Shown: positions 1 to 7,930, counted from the stretch's first letter. The stretch: 17,741 bases of DNA from Acidilobaceae archaeon (GCA_027044005.1 JALUDK010000045.1:1-17741), one strand, 5' to 3'. The notes: generated by a model from the letters alone, not told the origin. Made by a program: numbers and translations.

Positions 1-1
1 G

Positions 2-52
2 AGGAGGAGGCTAGATCTGGACGAGGACCTTCTATCCAAGCTAGGAAGCTAG
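2..52 (+). CDS. 3' end of an unidentified gene, cut by the window edge
   Basis: The frame beginning at base 2 is open from the window edge to a TAG at 50-52 and reads RRRLDLDEDLLSKLGS. The charged, helix-prone end looks like a normal C-terminus, and its stop overlaps the stop of the convergent PCNA gene on a shared CTAG. The same arrangement recurs at 1321-1324, which makes a real gene here more likely. Sixteen residues are too few to identify a family, and chance openness over this length is quite possible. Confidence 0.4.
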   Translation, partial: RRRLDLDEDLLSKLGS

Positions 53-807
53 TCCAGCGAGGGTGCTATGTATAGGTACATCTTCTCGGTGTTGGGGAAT
101 GTGAACTCGATCTTCATAGGGTAGTCAGTGGCATACTCTACTCTAACATTATCAGCGGCGCCAGTCGGCTTAGTGGCAGTTTCCAGTGCAGCCCTAGTGT
201 AGGAGGACCTAGTATGCTCATCCACCTCTAACTCTATAAGAGGGTCCCCAATCTTCATAACCCACTCATAGCTTCTCTCCTCCGCCTCGCTCCTAACAAC
301 CAGCTGATCCTCGTCAGCCTCGAATGTGAGATAGTCCCCCACAACCTTAGCGTCCTGTATTGCCTGCTTGAAGTCGTCAGCTATCATTATGAACCTTGCA
401 GTACTCTCAAACTTAGGCTCCCTAAGCTCCGTTGGAGAGGCCTCTATTATGGGCAGGGTGAAGCTCCTCGACATGCCAGTCTTACGGTCCCTCAACGTGA
501 CTATGATCGCCTCCTCCTCAGCGCTATACTCCATAATAAGGTCATCATTCCTAGTAGCCCTCTTCACTATCTTGTTAAACTCGTCGGTCCTCAGTGTAAA
601 CCTAGTCTCCTCCTCGACGCTGTACTCGTCAAATGCCATGGAAGGAGCCCTTAGTATTGCTAAGCTAGTCTTATCGGGGCTCATGATCCATGCGATCATA
701 GAGTCAAGGGTAAAACCTATTATACCCTCATCGTTGATCTTGGCTAGAGTCTGTGTTATGTACTTAAACTTGGACGCCGCTGGGTATACAACCCTAAACA
801 CTCCCAC
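49..807 (-). CDS. pcn: DNA polymerase sliding clamp (PCNA)
   Basis: A 252-residue PCNA, the usual archaeal length. The ring-shaped clamp tethers DNA polymerases, FEN1, ligase and other PIP-box proteins to DNA. The N-terminus (FRVVYPAASKFKYITQTLAKI) has the PCNA domain-1 pattern. Segments rich in acidic residues and phenylalanine alternate through two similar halves, and the protein ends in the family's characteristic YLYIAPSLD tail, where the C-terminal strand and the hydrophobic client pocket lie. The GTG start at 805-807 gives the expected N-terminus. A TATA-like CTTATCA lies about 30 nt upstream (833-841), so the message may be almost leaderless. Crenarchaea often carry two or three PCNA paralogues forming heterotrimers; which subunit this is cannot be told from sequence inspection alone. 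Confidence 0.95.
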   Translation of the reverse strand: MGVFRVVYPAASKFKYITQTLAKINDEGIIGFTLDSMIAWIMSPDKTSLAILRAPSMAFDEYSVEEETRFTLRTDEFNKIVKRATRNDDLIMEYSAEEEAIIVTLRDRKTGMSRSFTLPIIEASPTELREPKFESTARFIMIADDFKQAIQDAKVVGDYLTFEADEDQLVVRSEAEERSYEWVMKIGDPLIELEVDEHTRSSYTRAALETATKPTGAADNVRVEYATDYPMKIEFTFPNTEKMYLYIAPSLD

Positions 808-880
808 AACACCTCTACCCTCTTAATTCCAGTGTGATAAGCAGGCTCCTAGATCCCTTTAAGGGTCAAAGCCCCGGGCC
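808..880. promoter_or_regulatory. divergent promoter region between PCNA and a hypothetical gene
   Basis: These 73 bases separate two divergent GTG starts. On the minus strand CTTATCA at about 833-841 sits about 30 nt before the PCNA start. On the plus strand CCCTTTAAGGG at 855-865 is centred about 20 nt before the GTG at 881. Both spacings suit archaeal TATA/BRE elements driving leaderless or near-leaderless transcripts. The assignment is by pattern and spacing only. Confidence 0.45.
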
Positions 881-1324
881 GTGTATACTGCTACTATAAT
901 ATACCCCCGGCCATGCTATGCCTTAGTGGTGTTGGAGGTGGCCAAGGGCAGGATAGTAGTGGAGGTTGATCTAGGCAAGTATAGGAGCGTCGACCTGAGC
1001 CTCAAGGAGGCAGAGGAATTCCTATCCAAGGTAGTTGAGAGGCTTGGATACGAGTCAAACGACGTTAACGAGACATACAGGATAATAAGGAACTTCGACG
1101 CGTTTTACGAGACGATGCGGAAGAAGTTCAAGGACCACATAGCACCCGCCAAGAGTATGAACGACATGATAAGGGGGACCGTGATCGTGGATAGGGTAAA
1201 GCTATACACCAGAGGGGATGAGAAGAGGATCGTGATAATACTAGACAGGAGAGTGCCAGAGGATGTTGTAGTAGGCGCTCTAGAGGATATGGGCTTCGAA
1301 GTAGAAGTCAAGAGGCCCTCCTAG
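881..1324 (+). CDS. Conserved-looking hypothetical protein, 147 aa
   Basis: I do not recognise the family. The protein is soluble and alternates beta and alpha: an N-terminal strand-rich part (residues 5-30, VVLEVAKGRIVVEVDLGKY), a helical middle (40-90) rich in Glu/Arg, and a C-terminal strand-helix-strand unit (about 103-145: TVIVDRVKLYT, RIVIILDRR, EDVVVGALEDMGFEVEVK). No metal or nucleotide motif is visible. The GTG start at 881 follows a TATA-like CTTTAAGG by about 20 nt, so a leaderless transcript is likely. Codon choice matches the neighbours and the reading frame is dominant here, so it is probably a real gene. Its stop shares a CTAG with the convergent gene at 1321. Confidence 0.75.
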   Translation: MYTATIIYPRPCYALVVLEVAKGRIVVEVDLGKYRSVDLSLKEAEEFLSKVVERLGYESNDVNETYRIIRNFDAFYETMRKKFKDHIAPAKSMNDMIRGTVIVDRVKLYTRGDEKRIVIILDRRVPEDVVVGALEDMGFEVEVKRPS

Positions 1325-1620
1325 GAGGACTTCCTCCTCCTAGATGACTTCTTCTTCTTAACCTCGGGCTTGGCCTCTACAAGGCTCCTAATCTTGGAGT
1401 AAACCCTCTCCTCCGCGATGGCCCTAGCCTCAGAGATAGTCAACCCACCGCGGGCTACGGCCTCCAGTATATCAGTAACCTCGAGTAGAGCCTCGACAAG
1501 CAGGGGATCGGATATCTTATACTGTGTCACCACAACCTCCTCAGCCTCATCCTCGCCCCCAGACTTCCGCTCGGCAAGCTCGATCTCGCCCTCAACGGGC
1601 TCCTCCGATATTTCGACCAC
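1321..1620 (-). CDS. Candidate RNA polymerase subunit Rpo13 (small acidic/basic protein)
   Basis: A 99-residue protein in three parts: an acidic N-terminus (1-29, many Glu/Asp), a helical core (about 36-75) and a Lys/Arg/Ser-rich tail (88-99). This is the architecture of Rpo13, a small crenarchaeal RNA polymerase subunit described from Sulfolobus. That protein has an acidic N-terminus, a helix-turn-helix core and a basic DNA-contacting tail. The core reads EVTDILEAVARGGLTISEAR, which parallels, from memory, the Sulfolobus core in which a TEIW-like helix is followed by NGKISVDEAK. The shared core is short, so this is a candidate call; another small nucleic-acid-binding protein is the alternative. 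The start is GTG at 1618-1620, with a TTATAA box at about 1658-1667 upstream. Confidence 0.5.
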   Translation of the reverse strand: MVEISEEPVEGEIELAERKSGGEDEAEEVVVTQYKISDPLLVEALLEVTDILEAVARGGLTISEARAIAEERVYSKIRSLVEAKPEVKKKKSSRRRKSS

Positions 1621-1638
1621 CCCCAGCGCGCGGGGTTT

Positions 1639-1656
1639 CCTGGCCCCGCCGCCAGG
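1639..1656 (-). other. Small GC-rich hairpin between two minus-strand genes
   Basis: CCTGGC (1639-1644) and GCCAGG (1651-1656) form a perfect 6-bp stem with a 6-nt loop. It lies just 3' of the stop of the membrane protein gene and between the TATA-like box and start of the Rpo13-like gene. It might mark the 3' end of the upstream transcript. No T-tract follows, so a terminator role is not shown. Confidence 0.3.
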
Positions 1657-1668
1657 TATTATAAGTTA
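1657..1668 (-). promoter_or_regulatory. TATA-like box for the Rpo13-like gene
   Basis: On the minus strand this reads AACTTATAATAC, a good match to an archaeal box A. It is centred about 42 nt before the GTG at 1620, so transcription would begin around 1636 with a leader of about 15 nt. It overlaps the final codons and stop of the upstream membrane gene, so the small gene can have its own promoter in spite of the tight spacing. Confidence 0.45.
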
Positions 1669-2987
1669 CCGGCTCCGCGCAGTTTAAACGCCATAACGTG
1701 GTCCTCACAATAGGGATAACCGATATACAGGCCCTGCTCCACTAGATCCCTAAAAACCTGGACCCGGCCCCCCAAGAGGCTCCTGGCAACATACTCCTGG
1801 TCCCCAGGATCGCTGATACGGCCGACTACAACGCCAGACCCTCTACCATGTATCGGTGGTGCAATGCCCCTACCCTGGGGAAGCCCGTCCAGGGCGATCA
1901 GGATCCTGGGATATCCACGCGAGGAGGATGCGAGCTCATAGGCCTCCTTAGCCATAGGCGCGGGCGCTATAATAACTAGCCAGTCAACATCAACATTAGA
2001 CGATATAGCAGCCGAGGCTAGGGCAATCCTAGCCTCGCCTGACTCGATCCCGCCCAGCCTGATGATCCCAGTCCCGCCTTTAGCGGCTATGGAAGTAGCC
2101 ATACTGATCTCATCCTCTACACTATCCACTCCAGGACCTAGGGATGCAAGGTCTACGACTAGCCTAGACCCACGCGCTATACGGAGCGAGTCATCCAACT
2201 GCCTATTAGTATAAAGCCAGATAACCAGCGGCTCGACAAGCCTAAGCACCGCCTCCCCACTACTACACGCCACACCCCTATCCTGACCTAACGAAACAAG
2301 CATCCTAGTAGGAGAGGTCCTGGACAAGTAGCCTGCTAGCACCCCAACAGGGAGCCCTCTGCACCTGTATGGGGGCAAGGGTGTGAAGGCCTGGGGCGAG
2401 AATACGAGGAGAGCACCCACAGGGCCTAGACCCAGAAACACCCCAGCAACTATAGACTCAAGCAGGCTCCTAGAAACCCTAGAGTACAACAGGCCCCCCA
2501 CAAGAGCCCCGGCTATATGGGCAGTAGAACCATACACCCCATCATATCCCAGCCACCCGCCAGCTAGTAGAAGATACGAGACGCCCAACCCTGCCGCTAG
2601 CGGGGTAGGCCTGAACACACCCCGGGACACCTCAACAACCGAGTCGACACCCCTAAACCTAGCCACATATGCTGCAAACGCAGCGCCCCCGCCAGCTACA
2701 GTAGCGATAGCCGCCTGCCCAACCCCAGCCATGCCAGTAAGCTGAACAACACTCAACAGGGAGAAGAACCCCATAACTAGGCTATGATGCAGGCTAGACG
2801 CGATGTAGACCAAGGAGGCCGCGACTATAGCAGAGGCATAGGCCATAAGCCATTGAGTCAGCCCTCCATCCCCACCCGGGAGGGTATAGTAGAATAGCAC
2901 AAGCAGAAGGCCAAGGGATAGAGATGCCATTATAACCCTAGACAAGCCTCTACACACCCGCAAGCCAGCCACCCCAAGCAGCTGCAA
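1659..2987 (-). CDS. Rhomboid-superfamily membrane protein, predicted inactive, with a soluble C-terminal domain
   Basis: This 442-aa protein has about seven hydrophobic segments (roughly 15-34, 45-64, 66-84, 88-108, 127-146, 153-170, 175-197), then about 210 soluble residues. Segments 5-6 (LAGGWLGYDGVYGSTAHIAG, continuing to ALVGG) closely match the GlpG stretch AGWFDLFGMSMANGAHIAG, placing His157 at the catalytic histidine. Where rhomboids have GxSG at the start of TM4, this protein has G88-V-G90-Q, so the nucleophilic serine is glycine. TM2 also lacks the oxyanion His/Asn pair. I infer a pseudoprotease. The C-terminal part (about 230-442) has alternating strands and helices (RLVVDLASLG, WLVIIAPAP, RILIALDG) and I do not recognise it. 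The longest frame starts at TTG 2987; Met20 at 2928-2930 is an equally plausible start. It is divergent from the helicase gene. Confidence 0.6.
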   Translation of the reverse strand: MQLLGVAGLRVCRGLSRVIMASLSLGLLLVLFYYTLPGGDGGLTQWLMAYASAIVAASLVYIASSLHHSLVMGFFSLLSVVQLTGMAGVGQAAIATVAGGGAAFAAYVARFRGVDSVVEVSRGVFRPTPLAAGLGVSYLLLAGGWLGYDGVYGSTAHIAGALVGGLLYSRVSRSLLESIVAGVFLGLGPVGALLVFSPQAFTPLPPYRCRGLPVGVLAGYLSRTSPTRMLVSLGQDRGVACSSGEAVLRLVEPLVIWLYTNRQLDDSLRIARGSRLVVDLASLGPGVDSVEDEISMATSIAAKGGTGIIRLGGIESGEARIALASAAISSNVDVDWLVIIAPAPMAKEAYELASSSRGYPRILIALDGLPQGRGIAPPIHGRGSGVVVGRISDPGDQEYVARSLLGGRVQVFRDLVEQGLYIGYPYCEDHVMAFKLRGAGNL

Positions 2988-3005
2988 CTAGAGAGGCTGA
3001 CCAGA

Positions 3006-5837
3006 GTGGAGCCAGGCAAGAGCATGGAAGAGTTGCTACACCCCAGGGTAGCCAGGGCGATGGAGAGGCTGGGATATAGAAGCCTCTTGCCAGTACAAGA
3101 GAAGGCCATACCAGTCATACTCAGGGGGGCCAACACACTCATCATAGCACCCACCGGCAGCGGGAAGACGGAGGCAGCCCTCCTACCCGTACTCTCCATG
3201 ATACTCACAAGGAGTAGAGGCGAGGGGGTAAAGGCGGTTTACGTGACACCCATGAGGTCGCTTAACAGGGATATAACGTGGAGGATGGAGAAGCTAGTAT
3301 CAGAGTCAGGCCTCAAGCTGGGCCTACGTCACGGAGACTCCACCACCTCCGAGAGGAGGAGGTTCATAAAGAACCCGCCTGATATAGTCGTAACCACACC
3401 AGAATCCCTCAACCTACTACTAACCGTGGAGTCGGCCAGGAAGGTCCTGGCCAGTGTGAGGTGGGTCATAGTTGACGAGGTCCACGAGCTCCTAGACAGT
3501 AAGAGGGGTACAGAGTTCAGCGTTGTACTAGAGAGGATAGAGGCAGCGAGTAGGCATAGGATCCAGAGGATAGGCCTATCAGCAACACTATCAAGAAGAA
3601 GCATAGAGGAGGCCAAGAACCTGATAGCCTGCTGTAGGAGGGTAGAGGTAGTAGAAGACAACTCCGCAAAGCGCTACCAGGTACAGGTCAGAGTCACCTG
3701 GGACGATGACTTCTGGGAAAGCGCGGCAAGAGAAATAGCGCGTATAGCATCTACGATACAAGGAAGCATACTCGTATTTACAAACACCAGGTCTACAGCC
3801 GAGAAGCTTGCAACAACCCTCTCAGGAATAATGAGGGACGAGAGGATCGAGGTACACCACGGCAGCCTGTCAAGGTCCTACCGGGAAGGCGCTGAGAGGA
3901 GGTTCAGAGAGGGGAAAACCAGGATACTAGTAGCAACCTCCAGCATGGAGCTAGGTATAGACATAGGATCCATAGAGGCGGTGATCCAATTCCTCTCCCC
4001 GAGGCAAGTCAGGGCACTCGTCCAGAGGGTAGGCAGGTCTGGCCACAGGATAGGGGGCACAAGCAAGGGCTTCATAGTTACCATGGGCAACCTATACGAG
4101 GTCTTAGAATCCCTAGTCATAGCCCACAGGGCGGTCAGGGGCAAGCTTGAGGACCTAGAGACGCCTAAGGGTAGCTACGACGCGTTAGCGCACCAGATGG
4201 TAGCCATGGTTAGGGAGGGTAGTGCCACCACGCTGGGAGAGGTTCACGAGCTAGCCTCCAGATCGGGCCCATACAGGGACCTAAGCCTGGATACCGTGGA
4301 GAGGATAGCGCTACACCTAGACAAGCTCAGAATACTCAGGCTCAGAGAGGGAGAGCTAAGAGAGGGTAGGAGGGCGAGGAGGTACCTCTACAGCGTCTCT
4401 ATGATACCCGATGAGGCGCAGTTCAAGGTAGTGGATATGCTAAGCGGCGAGGTGGTTGGGAGCGTTGGGGAGAGGTTCATAGAAGTGTCAAGCCTAGCCC
4501 AGGGGGATAGGTTCAGGTTCATACTTGCAGGCCGCGTCTGGGAAGCGTTGGAGGTAGACTACGAGGCGAGAAAGCTCAACGCCAAGCCCCTGGGGGAGAT
4601 AGAGGGGGCCATACCATCCTGGGAGGGGGAACTAATACCGGTAGACTATAAGGTTGCCAGGGAGGTATGCAGCCTGATACACCTAGGCCTGGAGGACCCT
4701 GAGGCCCTCAGAGAGATACTACAGTATAGGGGGCTGGACGAGGAGAGCATAGCCAGGATAGTAGCGGTTCTAGAGGAGACAATGGGTAAGTGGGGAGAGG
4801 CGCCGCCGCCAGGGTATGTGGGTGTAGAGCAGGCCGGGGATAGCGTTGTGGTCCATGCATGCCTGGGTAGCAGGGGCAACTTCGCCCTAGCCCTGCTCCT
4901 GTCAAAGGTACTGGAGAGGCTGGTCAACGCGGAGATCCAGTTCATGCCATATGCCGTGGTGCTGAGCACACCAGGAGGCCTCAGCGCAAGCCTAGTAGCT
5001 AGGGCCCTAGAGGAGGCGTCCTCTATGGACCACGTCGAGAGGGTCACACTGATACAGGACGCCGTCAGGAGGTCCAGGAGCTACCTGATCAGGATGATAC
5101 ATGTGGCAAAGAGGATGGGCATGCTAGACCCGGACAAGAGCGTCCCCCTAGAGACGCTGAGAAGGCTCAGAGACTCGATAAAGGGTACGATAGTCGACGA
5201 GGAGGTTCAGAGGGAGGTTGCATACGACAAGCTAGACTACAGGGTGCTAAACCGGTTCCTCGACGAGGTGCGTGGCGTCAAAGTACTGCCCGGTCCCTCC
5301 AGGCTCACCAAGGAGGTCCTCGAGAACCCGTATATAAAGAGGGATGTCGGAGCTAACATAAAGGCCCTGGCGCTGGACCAGATCGTGAAGGCTATACAAA
5401 GGAGGGTATCAAGGAAGACTATAGTACTACAGTGCGCCCGGTGCGGCCACTACTGGATAACCACGGCGGTCGAGGCATCCTCAGGGGTGGCTAGGTGCAG
5501 GAAGTGCGGTGTATCCCTCCTCGCGCCCCTGCCAGATACAGAGTGGGGAAGAGAGACCGCGGAGGTCTACAGGAGGTACAAGCAAGGGGCAAGGGCTAGG
5601 GGGGAGAAGGCCAAGAGGGTCAAGGAGGTCCAGGAGAGGGCTCAGCTATACCTGAACTATGCGGTCCAGGGCATGGCTAGGTACGTCATAGAAGCCCTGT
5701 CAACCCCTGGGATAGGGCCCCACCGTGCAAAGAAGGTGCTAGACGCCGGGATCAAGGGGGGCGAGAAGAGCTTCTACAGGGAGCTTATAAAGGCGGAGGA
5801 GGAGTACCTAGCCAATAGGAAGTACTGGAAACAGTAA
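3006..5837 (+). CDS. lhr: Lhr-like superfamily 2 DNA helicase with C-terminal zinc ribbon
   Basis: A 943-residue ATP-dependent helicase of the Lhr (large helicase-related) group, likely acting in DNA repair or recombination. Visible SF2 motifs are a Q-motif-like VQEKAIP (about 30-36), Walker A APTGSGKT (48-55), DEVH (157-160), SAT (192-194), a motif IV region VFTNTR (257-262), motif V ATSSMELGIDIG (310-321) and motif VI QRVGRSGHR (340-348). About 400 residues with the winged-helix and Lhr-core character follow. Near the end CARC (810-813) and CRKC (831-834) form a four-Cys zinc ribbon, and TPGIGPHRAKKVL (about 900-912) looks like a helix-hairpin-helix element. The GTG at 3006 has GAGAGG about 10 nt upstream; ATG 3024 is an alternative. 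The stop lies 3 nt from the stop of the convergent MBL gene. Confidence 0.9.
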   Translation: MEPGKSMEELLHPRVARAMERLGYRSLLPVQEKAIPVILRGANTLIIAPTGSGKTEAALLPVLSMILTRSRGEGVKAVYVTPMRSLNRDITWRMEKLVSESGLKLGLRHGDSTTSERRRFIKNPPDIVVTTPESLNLLLTVESARKVLASVRWVIVDEVHELLDSKRGTEFSVVLERIEAASRHRIQRIGLSATLSRRSIEEAKNLIACCRRVEVVEDNSAKRYQVQVRVTWDDDFWESAAREIARIASTIQGSILVFTNTRSTAEKLATTLSGIMRDERIEVHHGSLSRSYREGAERRFREGKTRILVATSSMELGIDIGSIEAVIQFLSPRQVRALVQRVGRSGHRIGGTSKGFIVTMGNLYEVLESLVIAHRAVRGKLEDLETPKGSYDALAHQMVAMVREGSATTLGEVHELASRSGPYRDLSLDTVERIALHLDKLRILRLREGELREGRRARRYLYSVSMIPDEAQFKVVDMLSGEVVGSVGERFIEVSSLAQGDRFRFILAGRVWEALEVDYEARKLNAKPLGEIEGAIPSWEGELIPVDYKVAREVCSLIHLGLEDPEALREILQYRGLDEESIARIVAVLEETMGKWGEAPPPGYVGVEQAGDSVVVHACLGSRGNFALALLLSKVLERLVNAEIQFMPYAVVLSTPGGLSASLVARALEEASSMDHVERVTLIQDAVRRSRSYLIRMIHVAKRMGMLDPDKSVPLETLRRLRDSIKGTIVDEEVQREVAYDKLDYRVLNRFLDEVRGVKVLPGPSRLTKEVLENPYIKRDVGANIKALALDQIVKAIQRRVSRKTIVLQCARCGHYWITTAVEASSGVARCRKCGVSLLAPLPDTEWGRETAEVYRRYKQGARARGEKAKRVKEVQERAQLYLNYAVQGMARYVIEALSTPGIGPHRAKKVLDAGIKGGEKSFYRELIKAEEEYLANRKYWKQ

Positions 5838-5840
5838 CAG

Positions 5841-6728
5841 CTACGATCTAGAGGCCCTCCACAGGACGCCCCCGGGCCCTACAGAGGCTTCGAACCGATC
5901 CCTCATACAAGAGAGGTACCCCTTAACCGCCGTCTCAACAAGCATAAGCATCCCGGGGCCGGGGCTAACGTTATACCGGGAGGCTAGCATGTAAGCTGCC
6001 TCGCCCACACTCCTAGGCTCAGACAGTATATCCAAGAGCGCATCCCCAGCATCCCTAACCCTATTCAGGTTAGCGTTGACCAGAGCCTCAGCCTCGCCTC
6101 CCCTAGCAGGTAGGCCGTGGCTAGGGACTAGAACCTCAATCCGGCCCCCCAGGTTATCCCTAATCCACTCGAGAGTCCTCAGGGCCCGACACGGGTTGAA
6201 GTGGTAGGGAACGCCGTACGTATCCAAGACCCTAGGGCCAAATATAGAGTCGGCGGCATACAAGACCCCGCCAGGGGTTAGAACCCCAACCTGGCCGAGA
6301 GTATGGCCTGAAAGGTCAACGATCTCCAACCCATCCAGCCTAGCCCCAGGATCCAGGACCTCATCCACGTCCACACTGGGTGCATGGAATGGGAGCAGTG
6401 GATCGCCGCTGGCCAGGGGTATCCCAAACGTCAAGGAGACCCGGATTAAGGGGTCCCTTATAGCAGGCTCATCCAGCCTAGGGGCTACAACCTTCTCCAA
6501 ATGCTCCCTCAGCCCCTGGGATACAGCCGAGAGGTGATCACTATGGTAATGGGTAACCACCGCTACTAGCCTAGAGGCACCGAGGCCCCCCGCCTCTTTA
6601 CGTATCTGCTTAACCCTCTTCTTGCCATGCCCAGGATCGACTACATACACTACATCACCAGCCCTATAGAACAGGGTAGAAGGGCTACCCTTCAACAGCA
6701 TCGAATCCCCGACCTCGATCAAGGGCAT
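5841..6728 (-). CDS. MBL-fold metallohydrolase
   Basis: A 295-aa metallo-beta-lactamase-fold hydrolase with the full set of predicted metal ligands: TH60-Y-H62-S-D64-H65, H142 in DLSGHTLGQVG, D160 in LYAADS and H204 in VPSHGLP. The order and spacing are those of glyoxalase II-like and related MBL enzymes with two metal ions. A C-terminal helical region (about 215-295) follows the last histidine and may form part of the substrate pocket. There is no signal peptide, so it is cytoplasmic. The substrate cannot be read from the sequence; thioester, lactone or other ester hydrolysis are all possible. ATG 6726-6728 is the start. On the minus strand AGTTTTAAC about 55 nt upstream may be its TATA box. 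Confidence 0.85.
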   Translation of the reverse strand: MPLIEVGDSMLLKGSPSTLFYRAGDVVYVVDPGHGKKRVKQIRKEAGGLGASRLVAVVTHYHSDHLSAVSQGLREHLEKVVAPRLDEPAIRDPLIRVSLTFGIPLASGDPLLPFHAPSVDVDEVLDPGARLDGLEIVDLSGHTLGQVGVLTPGGVLYAADSIFGPRVLDTYGVPYHFNPCRALRTLEWIRDNLGGRIEVLVPSHGLPARGGEAEALVNANLNRVRDAGDALLDILSEPRSVGEAAYMLASRYNVSPGPGMLMLVETAVKGYLSCMRDRFEASVGPGGVLWRASRS

Positions 6729-6834
6729 ACCCTAGACGCACCCCGATCCCGGGGGCACCACAGGGAGCACGCCCGGGGTTAAAACTAGGCCGCACAATGC
6801 GGTTAAGCATATAGCCCCCCGGCATGGTATCGAT

Positions 6835-6850
6835 TCTAAAAGGTTTATGA
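6835..6850 (+). promoter_or_regulatory. TATA-like box for the DHH phosphoesterase gene
   Basis: The A/T-rich stretch TCTAAAAGGTTTATGAG stands out in a GC-rich intergenic region and is centred about 22-28 nt before the ATG at 6866. This spacing predicts a transcript starting at or within a few bases of the start codon. No Shine-Dalgarno sequence precedes this ATG, which supports a leaderless message. Confidence 0.45.
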
Positions 6851-6865
6851 GTGGTGTAAAAGGGC

Positions 6866-7930
6866 ATGGATGACAGCGAAGGGGAAAGGGTACTAATAGT
6901 AGCAGACTGGGATGCCGACGGTGTCGTAGCAGCTGCCCTTATGCTCTATGCCCAGGAGAGGGCTGGCCGCTTCCCCCTAGAGAACAGGATAAAGCCCGAT
7001 CTCATGCCCGCCGGCCCCAGGAGCATATCCGAGGTCCTAGCAGAGGGTTGCTGGGACCACGTGGTAATTCTAGACATACCCTACACCCAGGAGGTAGAAG
7101 CCGTGCTATCCAGGCTGAGGAGGGAATGCGGGGCCAAGATCTACTACTTTGACCACCACAACACCACCATAGAGAATATGCCGCTACTAGAAGAGAGGCA
7201 CGACGCCTTCATAGTAGTAGGTAGATCACCCACCTCCGTCATAGTGCAGAGGTTCCTAGAGGGGCTGGGGGTCAAGCCCACCCCCAGGCTGGCAGAATTC
7301 GTAAAAGCGGTTAGCGTGCTCGAGGGCGGCTACAAGGGCCAGGGAAAGGCGTCGACGGGTATGATAAGCGTGGCGGCTTCAATATCAAAGAGCCTAAACC
7401 AGCTGAGGAGTAAGAGTGCATGGATAAAATATGTGAGATGGCTGGCAAACCCCCTACCCTTCGAGGATGCCTCACTAAGCCTAGGCAACTCCAAGGTAAA
7501 CCTAGTGAAGTATGGGATGGAGGTCTCAAAGAAGAATGATGAAGAACTCAAGGATATAGCAATGGAGCTCGCGATGTCAGCCAAGAACCTGGGCTTCATA
7601 AGGTTCGTAGATGCCAGGGACAAGTGGAAGAGAAGGGGGAGCTCAGCCCTCACCTCCGCAATATACAGAGTACTCAACACTCCGGTAGCGGCACTCTACG
7701 AGAAGGATGAGGGGACACGCATACTAATAATAAGAGCCGGGGAAGGCTTCGCCCAAGACGTCATGAAGACGCTAGAAGAGATGGGGACGGTGGAGGATGT
7801 AGGGGGGCACGGTAACATAGCTGTAGCTAAGGTAAGAGACGAGGTCACCATAAAAAGGCTAGAGACCGCGCTTAGAAGGGCAGCATTCGAGGCAAACAGG
7901 AAGAGATTCGAGGCGGCACTAGACAAGTAA
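6866..7930 (+). CDS. DHH-family phosphoesterase (RecJ-like nuclease)
   Basis: A 354-aa DHH/DHHA1 protein. Motif I is VADWDADGV (Asp14, Asp16, Asp18), motif II has Asp70 in VVILDIPY, motif III is YFDHHNT (Asp96-His97-His98), and the C-terminal DHHA1 subdomain has VGGHGN (312-317). All acidic and histidine residues expected to bind two Mn ions are present, so it should be catalytically active. Archaeal relatives include GAN (the GINS-associated RecJ-like exonuclease) and HAN (a Hel308-associated 3'-5' exonuclease); nanoRNase and phosphodiesterase activities also occur in the superfamily. The sequence does not separate these options. It lies near the Lhr helicase and PCNA, which fits a nucleic-acid role. 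It starts divergently from the MBL hydrolase, probably from a leaderless ATG. Confidence 0.85.
   Translation: MDDSEGERVLIVADWDADGVVAAALMLYAQERAGRFPLENRIKPDLMPAGPRSISEVLAEGCWDHVVILDIPYTQEVEAVLSRLRRECGAKIYYFDHHNTTIENMPLLEERHDAFIVVGRSPTSVIVQRFLEGLGVKPTPRLAEFVKAVSVLEGGYKGQGKASTGMISVAASISKSLNQLRSKSAWIKYVRWLANPLPFEDASLSLGNSKVNLVKYGMEVSKKNDEELKDIAMELAMSAKNLGFIRFVDARDKWKRRGSSALTSAIYRVLNTPVAALYEKDEGTRILIIRAGEGFAQDVMKTLEEMGTVEDVGGHGNIAVAKVRDEVTIKRLETALRRAAFEANRKRFEAALDK

Noticed and set aside
368..826. Long plus-strand ORF of 152 aa opposite PCNA
   Set aside because: It is a Ser/Leu-rich shadow of the PCNA reading frame; the minus-strand product is unmistakable.
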